8,124 nt of DNA from Alcaligenaceae bacterium (GCA_947372575.1 CANBUF010000070.1:1-8124), one strand, 5' to 3'; numbered from the stretch's first letter, positions 1 to 5,504 are shown. A program made the numbers and translations. Notes: generated by a model from the letters alone, not told the origin.

Positions 1-389
1 AGGGACAGCATGTCATGCACAACCAGGAAGGTCAGGGGGATGCTCGAGGCCTGCTCATAGCTAATGCACTCAGGCATTGGGATGGCTTCGCGCACATCCA
101 TGCACGCATATTCTGCAAAGGCACCTTTACACCGACCCATGACCTTGTCACCAATTGCCAGACCCGTGACGTTTGCACCAAGTTCGACCACGGTGCCTGC
201 ACCTTCCATGCCGATCGCATTCGCCTGGCCACTCTTATGTAAACCATGGCCGATGACAAATTCACCGCGATTCAGGCTGGCGGCGCGCAACTTGACCAAG
301 ACTTGGTCGGGTTGAGGCGTCGGGCGGTCAATTTCGCGTAATTCCAGAACGGTTTGGTTCGCGACAGTTTGCATCCAGTATGACAACAT
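1..389 (-). CDS. MDR-superfamily (quinone oxidoreductase-like) dehydrogenase, N-terminal part
   Basis: Partial: about 129 residues are visible and the frame stays open to the left edge. The protein has the N-terminal GroES-like fold signature of medium-chain dehydrogenases/reductases: LVKLRAASLN at about residues 31-40, the GMEGAGTVVELG turn at 60-71, and IGDKVMG at 79-85 followed by GAFAEYA. The position where zinc alcohol dehydrogenases carry their catalytic Cys reads NRGEF, as in zinc-less quinone oxidoreductases, so an NADPH-dependent reductase of quinones or enones is the likely role (inference). Two starts are possible. The ATG at 389-387 has an AGGA about 11 nt upstream, and the ATG at 374-372 has almost no Shine-Dalgarno sequence; I prefer 389. 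The gene is divergent from the MOSC gene with an 87-bp gap. The NAD(P)-binding Rossmann half lies outside the window, so the subfamily is uncertain. Confidence 0.85.
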   Translation of the reverse strand, partial: MLSYWMQTVANQTVLELREIDRPTPQPDQVLVKLRAASLNRGEFVIGHGLHKSGQANAIGMEGAGTVVELGANVTGLAIGDKVMGRCKGAFAEYACMDVREAIPMPECISYEQASSIPLTFLVVHDMLS

Positions 390-417
390 TTTTTTATGAT
401 CCTGTGCTAGGTGAGAG

Positions 418-433
418 TGGCATGATTTTTGCA
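418..433 (+). promoter_or_regulatory. sigma-54 (RpoN) promoter for the MOSC gene
   Basis: The sequence TGGCATG-ATTT-TTGCA matches the sigma-54 consensus TGGCAYR-N4-TTGCW at every constrained position, with the invariant GG (419-420) and GC (431-432) exactly 10 nt apart. The predicted start is near 444, leaving a leader of about 33 nt to the ATG at 477. Sigma-54 promoters need an upstream activator site, which would fall inside the divergent dehydrogenase gene; I could not identify one there. Confidence 0.6.
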
Positions 434-476
434 TAATAATCTCTGGAATCACAGGAACAACATACTAAGGAATTTA

Positions 477-1073
477 ATGCGAATATTGACGATATCGACA
501 GGCAAGGTCGACAAGCTTTTTATCGCCGCAGACGGGCCTGGTCGGACAGTGAAAAGCGCCTTGAATAAGTCTCCCGTGAGTCAGCTGACTGATCCCGTTC
601 CGGTTTTTGCAGGCCCTTTAGGGCTTGAGCGCGATGAACAGGCGGATTTAACTGTGCATGGCGGGCCGGACAAGGCAATTTATGCTTACCCGGTTGAACA
701 TTACGATTTTTGGGAAAAAACACTTGAACAGAATGATTGTGGGCTAGGCACTCTGGCTCATGGCTTCTTTGGTGAAAACCTGACGATTGAGGGGTTCAGT
801 GAAGATGAAGTGTTCGTCGGTGACCTCTGGCAGATTGGCGAGGTGGAGTTGATGGTTGAGAATCTTCGTGAGCCCTGTTTCAAGTTCACAGGAAAGATTG
901 GATATCCAGACGCGGCGCCCGTCATGGTACGCACCGCGCGCAGTGGGTGGTATTTAAGTGTGCTGCAGCCAGGTACGCTCAAAGCCGGCGATCTTATTCA
1001 GGTCATACCAGGTGATCGCGAGGTGAGTATTGCCATGCAGAATGCCTTGCTGAAAATTAAACGCAAGCTGTAA
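477..1073 (+). CDS. MOSC-domain protein, YiiM-like
   Basis: A 198-residue MOSC (molybdenum cofactor sulfurase C-terminal) domain protein. Seen: HGGPDKAIYAYP at 61-72, the typical MOSC HGG.DKAV.AY block; GFFGENLT at 96-103; and REPCFKF at 131-137, whose Cys134 is the conserved cysteine that binds sulfur or the Mo cofactor in this family. The best-known relative is E. coli YiiM, a Mo-dependent reductase of N-hydroxylated bases (family knowledge). YiiM has a three-helix C-terminal extension. Here only a short basic tail (182-198) follows the barrel, so that extension is reduced or absent. The ATG at 477 is chosen because AAGGA at 467-471 sits at ideal distance; the frame is open further upstream but without a ribosome site. 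The gene lies directly downstream of the sigma-54 match and 69 nt before the FkbM gene on the same strand. Confidence 0.88.
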   Translation: MRILTISTGKVDKLFIAADGPGRTVKSALNKSPVSQLTDPVPVFAGPLGLERDEQADLTVHGGPDKAIYAYPVEHYDFWEKTLEQNDCGLGTLAHGFFGENLTIEGFSEDEVFVGDLWQIGEVELMVENLREPCFKFTGKIGYPDAAPVMVRTARSGWYLSVLQPGTLKAGDLIQVIPGDREVSIAMQNALLKIKRKL

Positions 1074-1142
1074 TGCACGGATTTCCGATGGATAATACGT
1101 CGCAGGTTCCTCCACGAAAAAACTGATTAAGAGGTCTTACGC

Positions 1143-2048
1143 ATGCCGCTTTCATATACGCAAAACATGGAGGACTATCACCTCTCGCTTGCCTTTGCTG
1201 GTCAGGAGCAGGGGTTTTATATTGATGTCGGCGCTGGGCATCCGGTTGCAGATAATGTCTCGCTCTGGTTTTATGAAAGAGGCTGGCGTGGCCTGGTCGC
1301 GGAACCGATTCCTGAACTAGCTGCGCTCTATCCAAAAATCAGACCACGCGACCAGGTATACCAAGGTCTGATTGGTCGTGAAAACGGGATGGCCGAGTTT
1401 TTTCATGTCGATCGTCTGCACGGGTTTTCGACCACGATTCAAAACCATGCTGACGTTGCAAAAGAATTCGGTGCCGTGTATCAACAAATGCATTTGCCCA
1501 TGACGACCCTGGCCCAGCTATGCGAAAAAAATAAAATCGATCAGATTGATTTTTTGAAGATCGACGTTGAAGGCGCTGAGAGTGATGTGCTGGCAGGCAA
1601 TGACTGGACTAAGTATCGACCACGTGTGATCGTTGCAGAAGCCGTGACACCGGGTAAAGGCGAGCCAGCCTGGGATGCTTTTGAACCGCTCCTGCTTGCC
1701 AACGGTTATCGCTTCAGATTGTTTGATACCTTGAATAGATTCTATGTGGCCGAGGAGTGTCCGGATATATGGGAGCGCTTACCGAGTGAGCGTGCGCCTT
1801 GGGATGCGGTGACACACATGTATGAAATCGGACGTGCCCCGGAGCAATCCAATCATCCAGATCATGACTTGGCTCAAAAACTGACGAGGGGTTTCTGGGC
1901 GAATCTGCCCAACCTCACCGATGTCCAGTTGCGCGAGTGCCTGTTGCATGCAGGTGCCCAGGATCCGTCAATCCAGTCGATTGGTACAGAGGCGTTACGT
2001 CTCGCGCTGGGCAGGATTGCCTGTGGGTATGACGGCGGTCAGGTTTGA
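1143..2048 (+). CDS. FkbM-family SAM-dependent methyltransferase
   Basis: 301 residues. The N-terminal opening YTQNMEDYHLSLAF is typical of the FkbM-type methyltransferases that begin with SQ.GED-like motifs. The SAM-binding glycine motif FYIDVGAGHP is at 25-34, followed by SLWFYERGWRGLVAEP at 40-55, where Glu54 is expected to hold the ribose. The DFLKIDVEGAE block (136-146) is the family hallmark, and MTTL at 120-123 is also typical. FkbM enzymes O-methylate hydroxyl groups of glycans or other secondary products; the substrate here cannot be read. The C-terminal about 90 residues after the methyltransferase core have no motif I recognise. AAGAGG lies 8 nt before the ATG. No glycosyltransferase or capsule genes are nearby, so this is a stand-alone copy. 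It may be co-transcribed with the MOSC gene, as no terminator is visible in the 69-nt gap. Confidence 0.88.
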   Translation: MPLSYTQNMEDYHLSLAFAGQEQGFYIDVGAGHPVADNVSLWFYERGWRGLVAEPIPELAALYPKIRPRDQVYQGLIGRENGMAEFFHVDRLHGFSTTIQNHADVAKEFGAVYQQMHLPMTTLAQLCEKNKIDQIDFLKIDVEGAESDVLAGNDWTKYRPRVIVAEAVTPGKGEPAWDAFEPLLLANGYRFRLFDTLNRFYVAEECPDIWERLPSERAPWDAVTHMYEIGRAPEQSNHPDHDLAQKLTRGFWANLPNLTDVQLRECLLHAGAQDPSIQSIGTEALRLALGRIACGYDGGQV

Positions 2049-2057
2049 AATACAGGG

Positions 2058-2078
2058 GGTGATTTCTTGTATGTCACC
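2058..2078 (+). terminator. weak hairpin after the FkbM gene
   Basis: GGTGA (2058-2062) can pair with TCACC (2074-2078) around an 11-nt loop, 10 nt after the FkbM stop codon. The stem is only 5 bp and no T-run follows directly (an A/T-rich stretch begins about 10 nt later). It may slow transcription or be chance. Confidence 0.2.
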
Positions 2079-2124
2079 GCGCGAACTTTTAATAAACCTA
2101 TGTGCTTTCGTTACATAAAGAAAC

Positions 2125-2153
2125 TTGCTTCTTGATGCAGATAAACGAATAAT
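2125..2153 (+). promoter_or_regulatory. possible sigma-70 promoter for the 76-aa gene
   Basis: TTGCTT (2125-2130), a 17-nt spacer and AATAAT (2148-2153) make a modest sigma-70 match, with a good -10 and a poor -35. A start near 2160 would leave a leader of about 33 nt to the ATG at 2193. Confidence 0.28.
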
Positions 2154-2192
2154 TTCAGCTGATTGATTCAACGGCATTTAAAGGCAAGCACG

Positions 2193-2423
2193 ATGCAGGC
2201 AAGACTGGTTAAATTTGAAGAATTCGAAGCGGATACGCGAGATAGACTGGCGCGCATTGAAACGCGACTCGATACTTTTGCAACTAAAGCGGATCTCAAT
2301 GCCCTGAAGGCAGATCTTTACAGAGCGCTCCACAAAGAGCTTCACGGCATGACCTGGAAACTCATGGGCGGTGCGTCCGCTCTGGTTGCTGCAGTCTATT
2401 ACATTGCAAAACACGTGTCTTAA
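2193..2423 (+). CDS. small coiled-coil protein with C-terminal membrane anchor (copy 1)
   Basis: 76 residues, function not recognised. Residues 1-50 are charged and helical (RLVKFEEFEADTRDRLARIE and onward), suggesting a coiled coil. Residues 54-72 form one hydrophobic segment (TWKLMGGASALVAAVYYIA) followed by a short KHVS tail, so it is probably a tail-anchored inner-membrane protein with the coiled coil in the cytoplasm (inference). The ATG at 2193 is used because AAAGG lies about 8 nt upstream; a TTG at 2163 in the same frame lacks such support. It is clearly paralogous to the 65-residue product at 3602-3799: about 42 of 65 aligned positions are identical, and this copy has 11 extra residues (roughly 37-47) in the coiled coil. 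It converges on the Bug gene with only 6 nt between stop codons. The architecture is like small phage-type XhlA/DUF1640-style proteins, but I cannot assign a family. Confidence 0.72.
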   Translation: MQARLVKFEEFEADTRDRLARIETRLDTFATKADLNALKADLYRALHKELHGMTWKLMGGASALVAAVYYIAKHVS

Positions 2424-2429
2424 CGTCTG

Positions 2430-3398
2430 TCAGTCTAGCGTGGCTCCAGAGGTCTCGACAACTTTCCCCCATTTCGTAGTTTCGTCAACAATCACTTTGC
2501 CGAAATCCGCTGGTGTGCCTTGCATCGTCACACCACCGAGATCAGCCAGTCGTTCGCGCATTTTGGGCTCTGCGAGGGCACTGTTGACCGCTGCATTCAT
2601 TTTTGACACGACCTCGGGCGGCGTACCTTTGGGCATGCCAATCCCAAACCAGGCGCTCGCCTCATAACCAGGGACGGTCTCGGCGATGGTTGGGGTGTTG
2701 GGCATAGAAGGTTCACGTGCACCAGAGGTCACCGCAAGTGCACGGATCCGGCCACCTTTAATCTGTGGCGCAGAGGAGGGCAGGTTGTCGAAAAAGACTT
2801 GTACCTGTCCAGCAATGAGGTCGTTGAGCGCTGGACCCGCACCTTTGTAGGGTACATGGGTCATGTTGCACCCAGTCATGGATTTAAAGAGTTCACCTGA
2901 CAGGTGGGTGGAGGTGCCACTGCCCGAAGACGCCATATTGATCTTGCCAGGATTCGCTTTACAGTAAGCGATGAATTCGGCAACTGTTTTGACTGGTAAT
3001 GAGTCAGTCACCACCATTACATTGGGTGTGCGCACAATGCCGGCTACAGGAGCGATGTCGCGCACGAAGTTAAATGACAGCGTTTTATACAGTGCGGTAT
3101 TGATCCCGTTTGCAGGGTTGACCAGCAGCATAGTGTAACCATCGGGTACCGCGTTCACGACTGCCTCTGTACCAATGTTATTGCCGCCACCTGGCTTATT
3201 TTCGACGATGACAGGTTGACCCATTTTTTCGGTCAGACGCTGGGCCATGATGCGTGCAAGTACGTCTGTCGTACCGCCTGGTGGGTAAGCTACGATCCAT
3301 TTGATGGGACGGGAAGGGTAGTCAGCAGCCTGTACGGTGCCTGCGAAGGCAGAAAGTGCAAATACAAAACCTGTGATGCAACGGGTGACTTGTCTCAT
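2430..3398 (-). CDS. TctC/Bug-family tripartite tricarboxylate transporter substrate-binding protein (orphan)
   Basis: 322 residues, normal length for the family. It has a Sec signal peptide, residues 1-24 (MRQVTRC, hydrophobic core, cut after TVQA). Bug hallmarks follow in order: DYPSRPIKWIVAYPPGGTTD (26-45), ENKPGGGNNIG (66-76), PDGYTML (85-91), SSGSGTSTHLSGELFK (157-172), VPYKGAGPALNDLIAGQVQV (182-201) and GGRIRALAVTS (215-225). These build the two lobes and the ligand loops of a periplasmic Venus-flytrap protein that binds carboxylates, amino acids or similar small ligands; the ligand is not predictable here. No TctA or TctB membrane subunits are in the window, as is usual for the many orphan Bug genes of Bordetella-type bacteria. 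GAGGA lies about 8 nt before the ATG. The gene sits between two paralogous small coiled-coil genes on the opposite strand and has no visible terminator at its 3' end. Confidence 0.93.
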   Translation of the reverse strand: MRQVTRCITGFVFALSAFAGTVQAADYPSRPIKWIVAYPPGGTTDVLARIMAQRLTEKMGQPVIVENKPGGGNNIGTEAVVNAVPDGYTMLLVNPANGINTALYKTLSFNFVRDIAPVAGIVRTPNVMVVTDSLPVKTVAEFIAYCKANPGKINMASSGSGTSTHLSGELFKSMTGCNMTHVPYKGAGPALNDLIAGQVQVFFDNLPSSAPQIKGGRIRALAVTSGAREPSMPNTPTIAETVPGYEASAWFGIGMPKGTPPEVVSKMNAAVNSALAEPKMRERLADLGGVTMQGTPADFGKVIVDETTKWGKVVETSGATLD

Positions 3399-3459
3399 TT
3401 ATTTATTCCTCGGATTCGATGTGCGAGTGTCTGCCAACTTGAAAATCATCAGCTAGGGC

Positions 3460-3479
3460 TCACAATATTCCTTTTGTGA
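3460..3479. promoter_or_regulatory. 20-bp dyad upstream of the Bug gene
   Basis: TCACAA (3460-3465) and TTGTGA (3474-3479) are perfect inverted 6-mers around an 8-nt centre, 61 bp upstream of the Bug ATG. The placement fits an operator in the divergent gap 3399-3601. No convincing -35/-10 pair was found for either flanking gene, so the role is inference. The rest of the gap is A/T-rich without other clear structure. Confidence 0.3.
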
Positions 3480-3601
3480 AATATAAAAAACCCATCCAAA
3501 ATCGAAAAGTGAGAAAGCCGTAACAAAATGTTGCACATATTTGCTTGTGAAGAAAAAGGATTGGACACAAAATCGTTGCTGATCTAACAAGGAGAGTGCA
3601 T

Positions 3602-3799
3602 GTGCAAGAACGCGTGACAAAGCTTGAGCGCTTTGAAAGTGATACCCGTGAAAGACTGGCGCGAATTGAGGCGCGCCTGGACCCGTGCGCAACCAAAGAA
3701 GACCTTCATCGTGCTTTGCACGGTATGACATGGAAGCTATTAGGTGGTTCTTCAGCGCAGGTCATGGTTGTATTCTGGATCGCTAAAAATATTCATTAA
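3602..3799 (+). CDS. small coiled-coil protein with C-terminal membrane anchor (copy 2)
   Basis: 65 residues, function not recognised. It has the same plan as the 76-residue product at 2193-2423: a charged helix (RVTKLERFESDTRERLARIE and onward, about 1-40), then GMTWKLLGG and a hydrophobic segment (about 43-61) ending AKNIH. The GTG at 3602 is the best start, because AAGGAG at 3589-3594 is 7 nt upstream. A GTG two codons earlier (3596) would be only 1 nt from that site, and the overlapping ATG at 3600 is in another frame that stops after five codons. Relative to copy 1, an 11-residue piece of the helix is missing, which suits loss or gain of a hendecad coiled-coil unit. A Cys (CATKEDL) replaces Phe before the shared ATK.DL motif. 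The gene ends right at the nested palindrome at 3800-3889. Confidence 0.7.
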   Translation: MQERVTKLERFESDTRERLARIEARLDPCATKEDLHRALHGMTWKLLGGSSAQVMVVFWIAKNIH

Positions 3800-3889
3800 A
3801 AAAATCCCGTCACTTATATTAAAAAGCACCCCAAAAGTGAGGACTGGTGTCCAACTTTTGGGGTGCTGTTCAAATTTGACGGGATTTTT
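3800..3889. terminator. compound bidirectional terminator: two nested palindromes
   Basis: Outer arms: AAAAATCCCGTCA (3800-3812) pairs perfectly with TGACGGGATTTTT (3877-3889), 13 bp. Inner arms: AGCACCCCAAAAGT (3825-3838) pairs perfectly with ACTTTTGGGGTGCT (3854-3867), 14 bp, capped by GGAC-TGGT-GTCC (3841-3852). The structure fills the space between the convergent stops at 3799 and 3892. On the minus strand both hairpins end in T-runs (GCTTTTT and GGGATTTTTTT). On the plus strand the outer one ends in TTTTTGTTT. This is what two intrinsic terminators, one inside the loop of the other, would look like. Confidence 0.75.
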
Positions 3890-3891
3890 GT

Positions 3892-4356
3892 TTAGCCAGG
3901 TACGACGCGGTAATACAAATTATTTCCACCGTAGAGCGGCCTCATGCGAAAGCCATCACACTGGTAAAAGTTAATACCATTCCTGGGTGCCAGTGCACAT
4001 CCCGGCAGTAAGGCTGGGAATTTTGAACCAATCGGGGGGATGCTCATGGTCGAGACCACTGGCGCTGACTCTACGACGACAGGTGCTTGCTGCACAACCA
4101 CGGGAGCAGACTCTGCAGCCACCACCCCTGCAGCGGTGGCACCCACTACGCCCGCAGCAATTACTGGGCCCGGACCCCAGCCACCACCACAGCGCCAGCA
4201 TCCTGGACCACCACGCCAGCCGTATCCACCATGCCAGCCGACCCAGCCGCCATGCCAGCCAGGACGATATCCGTGCCAATAGGCCTGGGCATCGGTACTC
4301 ATCGTCAGTGACGTGAGGCTAATTAGCGCTAAAAAAACAAGAGTTAAGAATCTCAT
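3892..4356 (-). CDS. exported His/Gly/Trp-rich protein of unknown function
   Basis: 154 residues, no family recognised with confidence. There is a signal peptide at 1-25 (cut after STDAQA). Then comes a low-complexity Trp/His/Gly block at 26-62 (WHGGWVGWHGGYGWRGG within it) with four His and a CWRC pair (Cys53, Cys56). An Ala/Gly/Val hydrophobic stretch (65-81, glycine-zipper-like) is followed by a Pro/Val linker with repeated APVV units (84-101). The compact C-terminal module (about 108-154) has two Cys (120 and 133) in PGCALAPRNGINFYQCDG, probably a disulfide, and ends YRVVPG. The His/Cys block could bind metal or act structurally in the envelope (inference). GGGAG sits about 7 nt before the ATG. 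It starts 17 nt after the DUF2092-like gene, so the two almost certainly form an operon ending at the compound terminator. Confidence 0.75.
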   Translation of the reverse strand: MRFLTLVFLALISLTSLTMSTDAQAYWHGYRPGWHGGWVGWHGGYGWRGGPGCWRCGGGWGPGPVIAAGVVGATAAGVVAAESAPVVVQQAPVVVESAPVVSTMSIPPIGSKFPALLPGCALAPRNGINFYQCDGFRMRPLYGGNNLYYRVVPG

Positions 4357-4373
4357 ATCTATCTCCCGATCGA

Positions 4374-5180
4374 TTATTTAACAGGTGCTTCTGGATGTGA
4401 AAATTCAGTCACCAGCGCTTTAGAAAACCGTGCCGAATCAAAGGTGCTTGCAGGAACTGTCGCATTGAGTTTCCAGTTCTTGTAAGTCAACGTTGTGCGC
4501 GGACGACTTTTGTCTCCCAGGTATACCCAGGAAGCCATATAGGGCAGATGATCCTTGGTGCCGATCCAGAGCTGGCCCTGGAGGTTGTTGCCTGCCATCA
4601 CGACGATGTCTGTCTCGACGCCGCCGATCAGTTTTGTTTTTCCTACGATAAAGGCATCGGTGACGCCCTCCGTAATGTGTTCAAACGGGTTCGATAGAAT
4701 CAGATCGTCACCTGGAAAAAACAGGCCTGCTTTTTCGTAGGCAAACGCAGCTGCCGTGTCGATGGTGTCAGGGCAATCGGTGACGGCAACGATATTACTG
4801 TCAGGGACATAGGCAAATAACTGTTTACCGTTAAACAAAATTTCGTGCGGGGCGCCATTGCCAGACACCACAACGTCGAATTTGTTGGGTCGCTGCATGG
4901 CGAGTTTGGCTGCTGTCGTATACATCACCTGAATCCCGTCTATCGAGGGATATTCAGACTGCACGATCGCGTCAAACTGTATGGTTTTTGCCTTGCCCAA
5001 TACATTGCTCATTGCGCGCACTAATTCGATTGCGGCAGGCTCAACTGCGGGCATGCCCTTTGGAAGCGCAGCTACCGGTTGGGCAGTATCTGCAGCTTTG
5101 GTTACAGGTTGCTGCGCACAGGCCATGCCTGATGCGATCAGCATTAAACATCCGGCACTAAACTTTTTAATGATTTTCAT
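4374..5180 (-). CDS. DUF2092-like predicted periplasmic protein
   Basis: 268 residues. The signal peptide covers about 1-22 (MKIIKKF, hydrophobic core, ACA|QQ). Cys21 is not in a proper lipobox (GMAC), so a soluble periplasmic product is more likely than a lipoprotein. A Pro/Ala-rich linker (23-48) follows. The rest resembles the DUF2092 family: a helix with LVRAMSNVLGKAKTIQFDAIVQSEY (54-78), then beta-rich sequence including AMQRPNKFDVVVSG, LFNGKQLFAYVPDSN, GLFFPGDDLILSNPF and GQLWIGTKDHLPY. DUF2092 proteins are related in fold to the LolA/LolB lipoprotein carriers (family knowledge, from memory), so hydrophobic-ligand or lipoprotein handling is conceivable but unproven. The Shine-Dalgarno sequence is weak (GGA about 9 nt upstream). 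It is the first gene of a two-gene operon and is divergent from the LivJ-like gene across the structured 324-bp gap. I could not place its promoter. Confidence 0.82.
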   Translation of the reverse strand: MKIIKKFSAGCLMLIASGMACAQQPVTKAADTAQPVAALPKGMPAVEPAAIELVRAMSNVLGKAKTIQFDAIVQSEYPSIDGIQVMYTTAAKLAMQRPNKFDVVVSGNGAPHEILFNGKQLFAYVPDSNIVAVTDCPDTIDTAAAFAYEKAGLFFPGDDLILSNPFEHITEGVTDAFIVGKTKLIGGVETDIVVMAGNNLQGQLWIGTKDHLPYMASWVYLGDKSRPRTTLTYKNWKLNATVPASTFDSARFSKALVTEFSHPEAPVK

Positions 5181-5241
5181 TATTGATGTCCAGTCAGGTT
5201 AGTCAGACTCGCAAGCTATATTAATTTCCTCTATTCAGTGA

Positions 5242-5272
5242 GTCTCTCAATTACTCTCATTGAGTGTGAGAC
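5242..5272. repeat. interrupted inverted repeat in the divergent gap
   Basis: CTCAAT (5246-5251) pairs with ATTGAG (5259-5264) around a 7-nt loop. The flanking GTCT (5242-5245) pairs with AGAC (5269-5272) across a 4-nt TGTG bulge. It lies 62-92 bp upstream of the DUF2092-like start and may be an operator or an untranslated hairpin; no function is evident. Confidence 0.4.
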
Positions 5273-5280
5273 CCTCCATC

Positions 5281-5300
5281 AAACAGAATTCACCCTGTTT
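5281..5300. promoter_or_regulatory. dyad with ACCCTGT core, upstream member of a two-site repeat
   Basis: AAACAG (5281-5286) and CTGTTT (5295-5300) are inverted around AATTCACC. The stretch GAATTCACCCTGTTTG (5286-5301) matches GAATACACCCTGTATT at 5374-5389 at 13 of 16 positions, so the gap holds two copies of a similar element 88 bp apart. An imperfect CCAT/ATGG hairpin at 5303-5321 follows directly. Confidence 0.42.
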
Positions 5301-5371
5301 GGCCTCCATTTTGTATGGTGGATCTCCAAAATTTCAGTCGATAAACCTCTGGTATCAGGTGCAAACCCTTA

Positions 5372-5400
5372 TTGAATACACCCTGTATTCAGCTTATATA
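5372..5400 (+). promoter_or_regulatory. sigma-70-like promoter for the LivJ-like gene, overlapped by a palindrome
   Basis: TTGAAT (5372-5377), a 17-nt spacer and TATATA (5395-5400) form a reasonable sigma-70 promoter, with a predicted start near 5407 and a leader of about 98 nt. The perfect 8-bp dyad TGAATACA-CCC-TGTATTCA (5373-5391) covers the -35 and most of the spacer, an ideal position for a repressor operator. The TTGACA at 5472-5477 was not used, since no -10 lies at the right distance. Confidence 0.45.
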
Positions 5401-5413
5401 TCTAGAATGTGAA

Positions 5414-5431
5414 GAGTCCACGATTGGACTC
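5414..5431 (+). promoter_or_regulatory. leader hairpin of the LivJ-like mRNA
   Basis: GAGTCCA (5414-5420), the loop CGAT and TGGACTC (5425-5431) form a perfect 7-bp stem with a tetraloop, extendable by GAAT/ATTC across an internal loop. It would start about 7 nt from the predicted 5' end. The downstream arm could alternatively pair through TGGAC with GTCCA at 5451-5455. No T-run follows, so it is not a terminator; stabilisation or regulation is inference. Confidence 0.4.
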
Positions 5432-5504
5432 AATTCCTAAAAAGTTCAATGTCCAGCCTCGGTTGGCATAGTTGACACAATCATTAGATTTACTGGAGAA
5501 GACA

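Noticed and set aside
172..206. TGCACC...GGTGCC half-sites as an NtrC activator site for the sigma-54 promoter
   Set aside because: The half-sites are about 13 nt apart, whereas NtrC sites have about 5 nt between them, and they lie within dehydrogenase coding sequence.
432..437. CATAAT as a sigma-70 -10 box for the MOSC gene
   Set aside because: No -35-like hexamer occurs 16-18 nt upstream, and the sigma-54 match covering it is far better.
1057..1335. Minus-strand open frame across the MOSC/FkbM junction
   Set aside because: Basic, low-complexity translation overlapping two well-supported genes, without a ribosome site.
3562..3854. TTGGACAC (3562-3569) and its inverse GTGTCCAA (3847-3854) bounding the second small gene, as ends of an insertion element
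   Set aside because: Only 8 bp match, there is no transposase and no target duplication, and the right copy belongs to the terminator palindrome. It is probably chance.
3987..4316. Long plus-strand open frames (up to 109 residues) over the His/Gly-rich gene
   Set aside because: They are rich in Pro, Thr, His and Gln in the manner of antisense of Gly/Trp/Val codons. They lack a signal or known motif, while the minus-strand frame has a signal peptide, ribosome site and operon context.
5465..5480. TGGCATAGTTGACACA as a second sigma-54 promoter
   Set aside because: The position of the invariant GC is AC, and the site would lie too close to the start codon.
5472..5500. TTGACA as a perfect -35 box, or as a TTG start of the LivJ-like gene
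   Set aside because: A -10 at 16-18 nt would fall on GGAGAA, the ribosome site, with no TATAAT-like hexamer. As a start codon it would add 11 residues before a clear signal peptide.
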